Source: JAITVM01 sp031551135 (GTDB taxonomy: Bacteria > Bacillota > Clostridia > Lachnospirales > JAITVM01). Taken from it: a stretch of 64,000 nucleotides of DNA. The stretch covers positions 20,007-84,006 of the forward strand of contig JAVBOA010000016.1 in the NCBI GenBank assembly GCA_031551135.1. The letters run 5' to 3'. The position numbers and the translations under genes were made by a program. The notes beneath the pieces are model-generated. The model worked only from the letters and a program-made list of their open reading frames with translations. It was not told where the DNA came from and ran no database searches. Shown here in pieces: positions 35,901 to 44,211 of the stretch (its first letter is position 1; the number at the start of each line of letters is the position of its first letter).

Positions 35901-38900
35901 CGTTATCTTTTGATATCATCTTCACGCGAGGGAACTCTTCCTGCAAACTTGCAAGGAAAATGGAACAACGCAAATAATCCGCCGTGGTCATCTGACTACC
36001 ATTATAATATCAATTTGCAGATGAACTACTGGCCGGCGGAAAGTGCTAATTTAGCAGAAACAGCTCTTCCGCTTATAGATTTTGTAAAATCTATAGTTCC
36101 TACAGGACGTATCGGTGCGGAAAAATATTTCGGAATAAAAGACGGTGGCTGGACCGTGCATACATCGGGAAATATTTTTGGTTTAGCGGCACCCGGCTGG
36201 AGTTGGTCATGGGGCTGGTCTCCTGCGAATAATGCTTTTATTTCTCAAAACCTTTGGGATTATTATACTTTTACCCGTGACAAAGCAATGCTGGAGAATG
36301 AAATTTATCCGGTAATGCGTGAAGCGGCTTTGTTCTGGACAAAAGCTCTGCGTGAAGATACAGATGGAACTCTCGTTGCCGCACCGGGATATTCTCCGGA
36401 GCATGGACCTTTATCTTATGGTATCGCTTATGATCAGCAGCTTATTTGGGAGCTTTTCACAAATGTAATTAAGGCATCTGAAGATTTAGGTACAGATGCA
36501 GAATTCAGAAATAAATTAATTGAAATGCGAGGAAAACTTTCTCCGATTCAAATCGGTACTTATGGTCAAATTCAAGAATGGAAAAATAATCCTACAGACA
36601 GCGGTTCGGGTGTAGAGACTAATCACAGGCATGTTTCTCAATTGGTAGGACTTTATCCGGGAACACAAATCAACAGCAATACAAAAGATTTGCTCGATGC
36701 CGCAAAAGTAACACTTACCCGCAGAGGCGACGAAGCGACAGGCTGGAGTATGGGCTGGAAAATAAATTTCTGGGCAAGAGCTTTGGACGGCGATCACGCT
36801 CATACTTTAATGAAAAGCCTTATTACGAGTAAATTGGCAAGAAATCTTTTTGATCTTCATCCTCCGTTCCAAATTGACGGAAATTTCGGATATGCAGCGG
36901 GTGTTAATGAGGTTTTATTGCAAAGCCATCTTGATACTATAGATTTACTTCCGGCTCTTCCTACGGCATGGTCAACAGGATATGTTTCGGGTATCCGTGC
37001 AAGGGGTGCTTATGAAGTTGATATGGAATGGGCTGATAAAACGCTTAATACCGCAAAAGTAACACCGGATGAATCCGGAGAATGCAAAGTTCGCTATTCT
37101 TTGTTTGACGAGAAAAAAGTTATTGTTAAACTCGACGGCGCAAATGTTGCGTATGTAAAAGACGGCGAAACTATAAAATTTGATGCTCAAGCAGGCAAAA
37201 CATATATAATTACTATGACAGTGCCTGATGTTACCTATACAATTACGGCGGAGTCCGGCACAGGCGGAACTATCGAGCCGACCGGTGCAATTACAGTTGT
37301 TAAAGGCGACAATCAAACGTTTGCCATTACTCCAAACGAAGGTTTTGAAATAGCCGAAGTTTTGGTTGACGGAGCTAGCGTCGAGGTAACAGAAAATTCA
37401 TATTTATTTGAAAATGTTACAGCTAATCATAGTATCAGTATAAGCTTTATAGAAATCCCTAAAATAACTAAACAACCGCAAGATTCGACAGTTGCTGTTG
37501 GCGATGAAGTGAGTCTGCAAGTTGAGGCGGCTGTATCTGATGGCGGAGAGATTAGTTATCAGTGGTATGAAACCGCAACTGATGAAACAGCTGGAAATTC
37601 AATAGACGGAGCAACAGATTCAGCATTTATTCCGCCTACGAACGAAGAAGGAACTTTTAAATATTATGTTGTTGTTACAAATACAAAAGGCAACAGTACA
37701 GCAAGCGTGACATCAGAAATTGCGACTGTTACTGTTTCTAACACAGCATCGGAAACAGCCGCTACTCCTGAAATTACAAAACAACCTGCAGATGTAACAG
37801 CTAATCTTAATGGTACTGTTGAACTTTCAGTTGAAGCAACTGCCGGTGATGGCGGAACATTGAGCTATCAATGGTACGAAGAAAATGACCCTGATACGGT
37901 TTTATCTACTTCGGAAACATTTAACCCTCCTACAGATACAGAGGGAACAAGAAATTATTATGTTGTCATTACAAATACGAAAGACGGAAAAACAGCAAGC
38001 GTGACATCAGCTATCGCAAGCGTTACTGTTTCCGAAGAATTGCCGGTAAGTCCGGTAATAACAAAACAACCTGATAGCGTAGCCGTAAATCTTGGCGAAA
38101 GGGCAACTCTTGAAGTTGTGGCGAATGTGTCTGATGATGGAGAAATTTCTTATCAATGGTACAGAACTATAATCGACGAAACTACGGGAATACCAATAGA
38201 AGGCGCGACATCCTCGACTTTCAATCCTCCTACTAATAAAGCAGGAGAAAATATTTATTATTGTGTTGTGACAAACGAAAAAGACGGCAAAACAGCAAGC
38301 ACAACCTCAAAAGTAGCTAGAGTAACGGTTAATCCTTTAAATCCACCGATCTCATACACAATCAGATATGATGCAAACTACGGATCGGGGACAATGAATT
38401 CCGTTAATGTTGCAAACGGAGCAAACTATACATTACTTTCAAATTCATTCAGCCATGGAAACTATAACTTTATCGGCTGGAGTACAAGCAGAAGCGGCGG
38501 AGCTATATTGCAGCCGGGCGATACTATTTATAACGTAAAATCAAATATGGTATTTTATGCTCAATGGGAATATATCGGAAGCCGTGACAACGATAACAAC
38601 AGCAACAATAGCGGAAGCAACAGTAACAGCAATAGTAGCGGAAACAGTAGCGGAAACAGCGGAACAAGCTCTTCAACTACGCCTGCGACGACTCCTGCAA
38701 CTACAGATTCCGGAACAAAAAATGTCGGAAAACCGGTTGATGACGGAACAAAAGATATAAAACCGGATAAAATACCGGCAGGAAATCCTAATACTGAAAA
38801 GGAAAAGGATTACCCTAAACTTACAAACGATAAAGACAAGGGTTATATTAGCGGATACGAAGACAAAACCTTCAAGCCGAACAAAGGTGTTACGCGTTAC

Positions 38901-39404
38901 GAAGTATCATCGATTATTTTTAGGCTCTTGGAAAATCCTAATGCACATGACACTAAACAAGCGACAGTTTACAATGATGTTGAGTATTCTCAATGGTATG
39001 GTAAAGCGGTGACAACTCTTTCTGCACTAGGAATTTTGCACGGATATGAAGATGGAACTTTCCGCGGCGAAAAAACAATCACCAGAGCTGAATTTATAAC
39101 AGTATTGTCTTTGATTCATCCATTAAAAGAAGGCGGAAAAATCAGTTATGGGGATGTATCTGAAGACGCATGGTACTATAAACATCTGCAATCGGCAATT
39201 TCGTACGGTTGGGTTTCGGGATATCAAGACGGAACATTCAGACCGAACCAGCCTATTACAAGAGCGGAAGCTGTTGTAATATTAAACAGAGTGCTTGGAA
39301 TAAAAGCGGACGATAAAACGGCAACAAATGAATTCAGTGACGTACCGGAAACATTCTGGGCACGCAATGAAATTATTGCGGCCGCGGGTTTTTTTAATAA
39401 ATAA
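32925..39404 (+). CDS. SLH-anchored GH95 alpha-L-fucosidase, 2159 residues
   Basis: The ATG follows AAGGAG; signal peptide 1-28 (ends VFAEE). Three tandem modules of about 190 residues (34-228, 236-420, 441-627; each opens with YISDI/YVSDI and has a YRMD/FRMD segment) look like sugar-binding beta-sandwiches. GH95 domain at about 643-1432: LPIGNGYMAA near the start, paired Asn1028 and Asn1030 (NINLQMNYWPAE), Glu1159 (SPEHG) and Asp1318 (QIDGNFG) match the catalytic residues of the bifidobacterial GH95 fucosidase. Then a bacterial beta-repeat (1439-1509), three Ig-like domains (1511-1804), a Flg_new-type repeat, linker and three SLH repeats (1962-2159). GH95 enzymes remove terminal alpha-1,2-fucose, which would expose O-glycans for the GH101 enzyme upstream. 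Confidence 0.93.
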   Translation: MNKIKSLLAFVLVFSLTIPQITLPVFAEEVTGPKTYISNINKASNWENINATYAGDTKITAIPANGSNPAAIKISTPATSGQGNILVDKAAPKITNGEIIMTYRMDANPSNRVGLANRIVDSNNFNSVIWDISASSNILSSRYSGGTESYTSIGYVPRSGNFAKINDNGDRHTLRIIITNKTAEAYIDGTKFGGKSVSDLLTDSGSIGLRLWGETETIYVEDFRVISNDITIPSPYVSDITNASHWKNINPTYASNTNITAIPASGGNPAAIKVTGPGTDAAGNLIIDTSAPQVKNGRIEMTYRMDANTSNRVGLVIRAKDVANHNSVGWNMNGEFWTSIYQNNEEITWGGAGKTDATNAQGDRHKLSMDFNDKKLIVKIDGIEIYSGTNDELFSNWGQVGFRIWGASETIYIEDYRLFYNEIIDTTLEMIEPEEPDNLVTYISDISDPTRWVNINSAYAPATRISAFAGDGTNPAAVKIFGPGTSAAGNVLIDTKAPQVTNGEISVTFRMDPNPYNRFGVVFRTPNAAGKNSVGWDLDGKLWTSVYSDGSETTYFNMGSTNEKPLEDGSRHTFKFAFEDNNYTIKIDDVQVWSGTYQNFPIKPGQIGIRLRGSAGTIYIEDFRLTYNPDKQPSFVGLGTKAGAPEEELSLWYTEPGSDALNEGLPIGNGYMAALITGGIAKESVQFNEESLWTGGPGGTARYTNSSGSAPYDYGIYSGASNKIDEIYSDLKNGNYDTAVNKMGYLQGTENGYGAYQNFGYLDIDYRIEGNKTANEYRRELNLENGTAQVSYELDGVKYKREYFANYPDHVMAMKITADQAGKLNLGVSASSAQTNALDASITASNGIVTMKGKLKDNGMRYEAQFKVINEGGALSSSGDKVNVEGANSVIILYSAATDYKNEFTGIESSTYRNGIDPHEPVTQRIEAAASKGYDALLSAHKADYQELFGRVDLNIGNTKSTVPTNEMINAYKANQKDSIARMAEVLLYQYGRYLLISSSREGTLPANLQGKWNNANNPPWSSDYHYNINLQMNYWPAESANLAETALPLIDFVKSIVPTGRIGAEKYFGIKDGGWTVHTSGNIFGLAAPGWSWSWGWSPANNAFISQNLWDYYTFTRDKAMLENEIYPVMREAALFWTKALREDTDGTLVAAPGYSPEHGPLSYGIAYDQQLIWELFTNVIKASEDLGTDAEFRNKLIEMRGKLSPIQIGTYGQIQEWKNNPTDSGSGVETNHRHVSQLVGLYPGTQINSNTKDLLDAAKVTLTRRGDEATGWSMGWKINFWARALDGDHAHTLMKSLITSKLARNLFDLHPPFQIDGNFGYAAGVNEVLLQSHLDTIDLLPALPTAWSTGYVSGIRARGAYEVDMEWADKTLNTAKVTPDESGECKVRYSLFDEKKVIVKLDGANVAYVKDGETIKFDAQAGKTYIITMTVPDVTYTITAESGTGGTIEPTGAITVVKGDNQTFAITPNEGFEIAEVLVDGASVEVTENSYLFENVTANHSISISFIEIPKITKQPQDSTVAVGDEVSLQVEAAVSDGGEISYQWYETATDETAGNSIDGATDSAFIPPTNEEGTFKYYVVVTNTKGNSTASVTSEIATVTVSNTASETAATPEITKQPADVTANLNGTVELSVEATAGDGGTLSYQWYEENDPDTVLSTSETFNPPTDTEGTRNYYVVITNTKDGKTASVTSAIASVTVSEELPVSPVITKQPDSVAVNLGERATLEVVANVSDDGEISYQWYRTIIDETTGIPIEGATSSTFNPPTNKAGENIYYCVVTNEKDGKTASTTSKVARVTVNPLNPPISYTIRYDANYGSGTMNSVNVANGANYTLLSNSFSHGNYNFIGWSTSRSGGAILQPGDTIYNVKSNMVFYAQWEYIGSRDNDNNSNNSGSNSNSNSSGNSSGNSGTSSSTTPATTPATTDSGTKNVGKPVDDGTKDIKPDKIPAGNPNTEKEKDYPKLTNDKDKGYISGYEDKTFKPNKGVTRYEVSSIIFRLLENPNAHDTKQATVYNDVEYSQWYGKAVTTLSALGILHGYEDGTFRGEKTITRAEFITVLSLIHPLKEGGKISYGDVSEDAWYYKHLQSAISYGWVSGYQDGTFRPNQPITRAEAVVILNRVLGIKADDKTATNEFSDVPETFWARNEIIAAAGFFNK
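37759..39404 (+). repeat. C-terminal module block shared with the GH101 gene, copy B
   Basis: Homologous to 30811-32740 but one Ig-like domain shorter: the last Ig-like domain (38053-38335) joins the first half of one GH101 domain to the second half of the next. Confidence 0.8.
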
Positions 39405-39441
39405 AACATAAAGCATGTTTTATAGCTTACACTAAACAAAA

Positions 39442-39480
39442 ATAAACGGCTCGACAGTTTTCCGCTGCCGGGTCGTTTAT
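39442..39480 (+). terminator. Terminator after the GH95 gene
   Basis: Long stem: ATAAACGGCTCG pairs with CGGGTCGTTTAT (with G-T pairs), 38 bp after the stop codon. Confidence 0.7.
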
Positions 39481-40030
39481 TTATAAAAAATTAAATTTTT
39501 AGGTAAATTTAAATTAGATTTTTTAATGAAGAAATTTTGAAAAAATAAAAAAATGAAAGTATTGAAAAAAATAATTTCAAAATGGGGAAAGTGAGTGTAA
39601 ATAAATATTTATTAAAATTTATAAACTTGTAATAAATTTTTTTATATTACATTGTACTTGCACTATAAAAATAAAATAATAATATATTATGCATCATAGA
39701 AAATTATATTTTTTACACAATATTTTTGTTTAGTTAAGATATGGTTATATTTATGTAACAAAAATTTTTGGAACTTAAAGATTAATCACGAAAAAAATAT
39801 TTTTTTTGTGAAGTATTAATATTGTCAAAATGCAAATATATTAATTATGTATACTTTATTGCCTAAAATATAATTAAAACTATAAGATACGCTTGAAAAA
39901 ATTACTCATAATACGACGCATATCATAAAAATAATTAATGATTTAATTTAATATTATAATGTTTTTTATATTTATACAAAAAATAGTTTACTAAATTAAA
40001 AAAATGTCTTATAATACATGCATATAAAAT

Positions 40031-40060
40031 TTGATTTGATACATAAAAATATAGTATCAT
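40031..40060 (+). promoter_or_regulatory. Possible sigma-A promoter of oppA
   Basis: TTGATT, 18-bp spacer, TATCAT, about 55 bp upstream of the oppA start. The match is moderate. Confidence 0.3.
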
Positions 40061-40115
40061 ATGCTCACTGTATTTTTTTCAAATCTACTACAATTTTTAT
40101 TAAGGAGGAAATATA

Positions 40116-41840
40116 TTGAAATTCAATAAAGTTATCTCTGCGTTATTGGTTGGTATGATGACAGTATCAAGTCTTGCTGGTTGCGGTACTACGTCCGATC
40201 CCGGCACATCATCCCAAGCTCCGGCAACAACGGAAGCAGCAACATCAGAAGCTCCGGCTACATCTGAGGCAGCTTCGGCAGCACCGGTATCTTCGGACGG
40301 AAAAATTTTAAAATTGAATAACACATCTGAACCGGGTTCTTTATCTCCATCCCTTGCACAGGGAACACATGACTCTTGGATTGTAGAGCATTGCTTTGAA
40401 GGACTTTTCAGAAAATCTCCGGATGGCGGCGTTGAACCTGCTCTTGCAGCTGAAGTTATTAGAGACGAAAACGGAAATGACCAAGATGGTTACAAATTTA
40501 CTTTTAAATTAAAACCATCTAAATGGAACGACGGAACTCCGGTAACTGCTCATGATTTTGAATTTACTTACAAAAATGTTTTGAATCCTGAACTTGCTTC
40601 TGAATACGCTTATTATCTTTATGTTATCAAAGGCGGACAGGAATATAACGAGAGCAAAGGAAAAGTTGAAGATGTTAAAGTAAAAGCTGTTGATGAATCT
40701 ACACTTGAAATTTATTTTACATCTCCGTTTACTTATTATGAAGATTACATGAGCCACTATACATTTTTACCAACCCAAAAAGCGGCGGTAGAAGCTAATA
40801 AAGATTGGTGGTTAAAGCCTGAAACTTTCAGATGTAACGGTCCTTTCCAATTAACAGAATGGATTAACAAAGAATCTATTAAAATCAGAAAAAATCCTGA
40901 GTATTATGAAGCTGACAAAATCAAATTGGATGGCGTTGATTTTATAATTCTTGATGACCAAACATCTTCATGGCAAAAATATGAAGCAGGCGAATTAGAC
41001 ATAGCTTATCCGCTTCCTGAGCAAATAATTGAGCAACTTAAAACAGAAAAAAGAGCTGATTTCACAATCGGTGATAACTTAGCTACTTATTATTACTATT
41101 TCAATACAACTCAAAAACCTTTCAATAATATTAAGGTTAGACAGGCGCTTTCTATGGCCATTAACAGAGAAATTATTACAACTAAAATTACTAAAGGCGG
41201 ACAACAACCTGCATTTGGTGTAACACCTCCGGGTATTGTTGACTTTACTGACTCTGAAGACGGTCAAGGCGACTATCAAGAAAATTTAGGACCTCTTTTT
41301 GCTGAAGATGTTGAAAAAGCAAAAGCTTTATTGGCAGAAGGTCTTGCCGAAGAGGGTATGACAGAATTAAAATTCACTATCCTTTACAACACTCTTGATT
41401 CTCATAAAAAAATAGCTGAAGCTATTCAAAACATGTGGAAAGAAAACCTTGGCGTTGACGTTACTTTGGAAAACGCAGAATTCCAAATCGTTATCGACAG
41501 ACGTCATGGTCAAGATTTCCAAGTTGCACGTGCGGGCTGGATTGGTGACTATGCTGACCCTATGACATTCTTGGATCAATTTGTTACAGCCGGTTCTCAA
41601 AACGACGGTCTTTGGACAAATGCAAGATATGACGAATGTGTTGAAATTATGAGAAAAGGCGCTACTCAACAAGAACGTTTTAAAGCTATGAAAGAAGCAG
41701 AAAAAATCCTTATGGATGAAATGGCAATTATGCCTATTTATTTCTACTCGCTTCCATATTGCTTGAAAGCAAATGTAACTGGTATATTCCAACCTGTTAA
41801 CAGATATCCTCAATTTAGATACGCTGATATCACTAAATAA
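40116..41840 (+). CDS. oppA: Oligopeptide ABC transporter substrate-binding lipoprotein
   Basis: 574 residues from a TTG start (40116) with an ideal AAGGAGG 7 bp upstream; no ATG fits. Lipobox SLAGC (Cys23), an Ala/Thr/Ser/Glu-rich linker (25-60), then a family-5 extracellular solute-binding domain (about 65-570; LKPSKWNDGTPVTAHDFEFT region, VRQALSMAINRE and the TFLDQF segment). It binds peptides for the OppBCDF importer encoded downstream. A strong terminator separates it from oppB, consistent with more binding protein than transporter. The substrate could also be another peptide-like compound. Confidence 0.93.
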   Translation: MKFNKVISALLVGMMTVSSLAGCGTTSDPGTSSQAPATTEAATSEAPATSEAASAAPVSSDGKILKLNNTSEPGSLSPSLAQGTHDSWIVEHCFEGLFRKSPDGGVEPALAAEVIRDENGNDQDGYKFTFKLKPSKWNDGTPVTAHDFEFTYKNVLNPELASEYAYYLYVIKGGQEYNESKGKVEDVKVKAVDESTLEIYFTSPFTYYEDYMSHYTFLPTQKAAVEANKDWWLKPETFRCNGPFQLTEWINKESIKIRKNPEYYEADKIKLDGVDFIILDDQTSSWQKYEAGELDIAYPLPEQIIEQLKTEKRADFTIGDNLATYYYYFNTTQKPFNNIKVRQALSMAINREIITTKITKGGQQPAFGVTPPGIVDFTDSEDGQGDYQENLGPLFAEDVEKAKALLAEGLAEEGMTELKFTILYNTLDSHKKIAEAIQNMWKENLGVDVTLENAEFQIVIDRRHGQDFQVARAGWIGDYADPMTFLDQFVTAGSQNDGLWTNARYDECVEIMRKGATQQERFKAMKEAEKILMDEMAIMPIYFYSLPYCLKANVTGIFQPVNRYPQFRYADITK

Positions 41841-41855
41841 CAAAATTTAAATAGC

Positions 41856-41888
41856 ATAGGAACGCATTTTATGCGTTCCTATTTTTTA
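41856..41888 (+). terminator. Terminator after oppA
   Basis: Perfect 12-bp stem ATAGGAACGCAT/ATGCGTTCCTAT with a 3-nt loop, followed by T6. Very strong. Confidence 0.9.
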
Positions 41889-41964
41889 GGTAATTTTAAA
41901 GATTTTCAAAATTTAGTTCATATTGGAATTGCGTTATGTAAGATAAATTGTTATAATCTAACGT

Positions 41965-42030
41965 GAGTTCGACGTAGTCGAACAAGATGCGAAGCAGCTT
42001 AAACCGCGCAGCGGTTTTCACGTTATGAGT
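41965..42030 (+). repeat. 66-bp hairpin-rich direct repeat, copy 1
   Basis: Starts GAGTTCGACGTAGTCGAAC and ends CACGTTATGAGT. It contains two small palindromes: TTCGAC/GTCGAA and AAACCGC/GCGGTTT. Confidence 0.75.
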
Positions 42031-42098
42031 ATTTTTTCATGCGCTTTTTGCATGAAAATCTACGAATATAATCAAATCTTTGATTGTGAAATTTTATG

Positions 42099-42164
42099 GA
42101 GTTCGACGCAGTTGAACAAGATGCGAAGCAGCTTAAACCGCATGGCGGTTTTCACGTTATGAGT
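42099..42164 (+). repeat. 66-bp hairpin-rich direct repeat, copy 2
   Basis: Same length as the copy 134 bp upstream with about four differences; the stretch AACAAGATGCGAAGCAGC is identical in both copies. One change (GTCGAA to GTTGAA) weakens the first palindrome. Confidence 0.75.
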
Positions 42165-42333
42165 CTAGATTTTCATAAAATGGGAAAATAGGAATTTAAT
42201 CTAAAGATTTTGTTCAATGTTGCACCACCAATTTACGAAGAATTTGTTATGACTCGATTGTCTTGGCGGATTTTTGTATATAGTGATAGCTTTACATTGC
42301 GAATATAAATACATAATGAAAGGAGAAATTTTT

Positions 42334-43278
42334 TTGCTTAAATATTTGTTTAAAAGAATATTATACGCAATTTTCACGCTTTGGACGGTTGTAACGATAA
42401 CTTTTATAATGATGATGGGCATACCGGGTAATCCGTTTGCCGGTGAGAAAAATCTTCCGCAGGCAGTTATAGATAACCTGAATGCTTTTTATAAACTCGA
42501 CCAGCCAATAATCGTACAATATTTTAATTATTTAAAGAGGGTCATAACTTTAGATTTCGGGCCGTCTATGCGTTCAAAATCAGTTGATATCAATCAGTAC
42601 ATAGCAAATGGATTGCCTGTATCACTGCAGCTCGGCCTGCAAGCTCTTTTGGTTGCTTTGGTTCTCGGGATTGTTTTGGGGATTATCGCTTCTTTAAATC
42701 ATAATAAAACCGCAGACTATGTAGCTACGGTTATAGCAATTATCGGTGTTTCTGTGCCAAGTTTTGTTATGGGAAGGCTGTTAATAATTGTTTTTACAAC
42801 ACATTTCGGCGTGTTATCATTTGGTGCTTTTAGGGGGTTCGACAGATGGACAAATTCGATTTTGCCGACCTTGGCATTATCCGCTCTGCCGCTTGCCACG
42901 ATAGCGAGGTTAATGCGCTCCAGTATGCTGGAGGTAATAAATCAAGAATATATTAAAACCGCACGCGCCAAAGGCTTGAAACAAAACGCAATTGTAATTA
43001 AACATGCTTTTAGAAATGCGATTATACCAATTGTTTCGGCGCTCGGTACAATCACGACAAATCTTGTTACAGGTTCTTTTGTAGTTGAACGTATTTTTGG
43101 AGTTCCCGGCCTTGGCGAGGCTTTGATAAAATCTGTTGAGAACAGGGATTATCCTTTAATTATAGCTGCAACAGTTGTTTACTCTACAATTTTGATTGTT
43201 TTAACATTAATAATTGATATGTCTTATGTATATATAGATCCAAGAATCAAATTGCTGGGCGGTGCTAAAAATGGATGA
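42334..43278 (+). CDS. oppB: Oligopeptide ABC transporter permease OppB
   Basis: 314 residues from a TTG at 42334, 8 bp after AAAGGAG. The longer in-frame start 60 bp upstream would put the ribosome site inside the gene. About six membrane segments. It carries the BPD_transp_1 loop with MLEVINQEYIKTARAKGL (about residues 200-217), the coupling motif to the ATPases. It pairs with OppC to form the channel and overlaps oppC at its 3' end. Confidence 0.92.
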   Translation: MLKYLFKRILYAIFTLWTVVTITFIMMMGIPGNPFAGEKNLPQAVIDNLNAFYKLDQPIIVQYFNYLKRVITLDFGPSMRSKSVDINQYIANGLPVSLQLGLQALLVALVLGIVLGIIASLNHNKTADYVATVIAIIGVSVPSFVMGRLLIIVFTTHFGVLSFGAFRGFDRWTNSILPTLALSALPLATIARLMRSSMLEVINQEYIKTARAKGLKQNAIVIKHAFRNAIIPIVSALGTITTNLVTGSFVVERIFGVPGLGEALIKSVENRDYPLIIAATVVYSTILIVLTLIIDMSYVYIDPRIKLLGGAKNG

Positions 43279-44203
43279 AAATAAACTTAAAATGGATGAA
43301 TCTTTATTTGAGTTGGCAGACAGAAATTTAGATGATATGGAATCTATAAAAAGGCCAAGTCTCAGCTATTGGAAAGACGCATGGATCAGACTGAAAAAAA
43401 ATAAACTTGCAATGTTGGGTTTGTGTATTTTAGCTATTATATTTCTTATGGCTTTTATAGGGCCGATAATTTCTGATAAATCATTCTCTTATCAAGATTA
43501 TGATAATATGGAAACCAGACCGAATTCGCAATATTGGTTCGGTACAGATGATTCGGGAAGAGATATTTTTATCAGACTTTGGCTTGGTGCAAGGGTTTCT
43601 TTGTTTATCGGGTTTATGGCTGCACTTTTTGATTTTATTTTCGGTATTTTAATCGGCGGTATCGCCGGATATAAAGGTGGAGTAATCGACGATGTGCTGA
43701 TGCGTTTCGGAGAAATTTTATATTCCATACCGTATTTGCTGATGGTTATTTTGCTAATGATAGTAATGGGACCGGGCGTACCGTCCATGATTGCGGCGAT
43801 GTCGATTACCGGCTGGGTGCCAATGTCACGTATTGTCCGCGGCGAAGTTTTAAAAATTAAAGAATTGGAATTTGTTCAGGCGGCGAAATCTTTCGGAGCC
43901 GATACAAAATGGATTTTATTAAAACATTTGATCCCAAATGCAATGGGACCGATTATTGTAAATGTTACTCTCACAATACCACGTGCTATTTTCTCGGAAG
44001 CAACACTCAGCTTTTTAGGCCTCGGTATTCCGGCTCCGAATCCTAGCCTCGGCGTTATGACATCCGACGCTGTTCAGCAAGTTGTAGCCGGTACTTATTA
44101 TCAATTGCTATTCCCTGCGACGATTATCTGTTTGCTTATGTTCTCGTTTAATGTATTGGGCGACGGTATGCGTGACGCTTTAGACCCTAAACTCAGAAAG
44201 TAG
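43271..44203 (+). CDS. oppC: Oligopeptide ABC transporter permease OppC
   Basis: 310 residues from the ATG at 43271, which overlaps the oppB stop; a GTG three codons earlier is possible. It has the N-terminal cytoplasmic tail and first membrane helix with KLAMLGLCILAII, typical of OppC, the GTDDSGRDIF segment and the coupling loop EVLKIKELEFVQAAKSFGA (about 195-213). It is the second channel subunit. The downstream oppD starts 8 bp after the stop. Confidence 0.92.
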   Translation: MDENKLKMDESLFELADRNLDDMESIKRPSLSYWKDAWIRLKKNKLAMLGLCILAIIFLMAFIGPIISDKSFSYQDYDNMETRPNSQYWFGTDDSGRDIFIRLWLGARVSLFIGFMAALFDFIFGILIGGIAGYKGGVIDDVLMRFGEILYSIPYLLMVILLMIVMGPGVPSMIAAMSITGWVPMSRIVRGEVLKIKELEFVQAAKSFGADTKWILLKHLIPNAMGPIIVNVTLTIPRAIFSEATLSFLGLGIPAPNPSLGVMTSDAVQQVVAGTYYQLLFPATIICLLMFSFNVLGDGMRDALDPKLRK

Positions 44204-44211
44204 GTATGATT

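Larger units (their letters stand above)
39405..40115. other. Intergenic region, 711 bp, upstream of oppA
   Basis: Terminator of the GH95 gene, then about 600 bp of extremely AT-rich DNA without a gene. A possible promoter TTGATT-N18-TATCAT lies at 40031-40060. Confidence 0.65.
41841..42333. other. Intergenic region, 493 bp, with terminator and two 66-bp direct repeats
   Basis: Lies between oppA and oppB. It contains the oppA terminator, two copies of a hairpin-forming 66-bp repeat, and between them a hairpin TTTCATGC/GCATGAAA (about 42037-42058). The leader of oppB follows. Confidence 0.75.

Noticed and set aside
42274..42333. N-terminal extension of OppB
   Set aside because: It would place the AAAGGAG ribosome site inside the coding region; the TTG at 42334 fits the family N-terminus.
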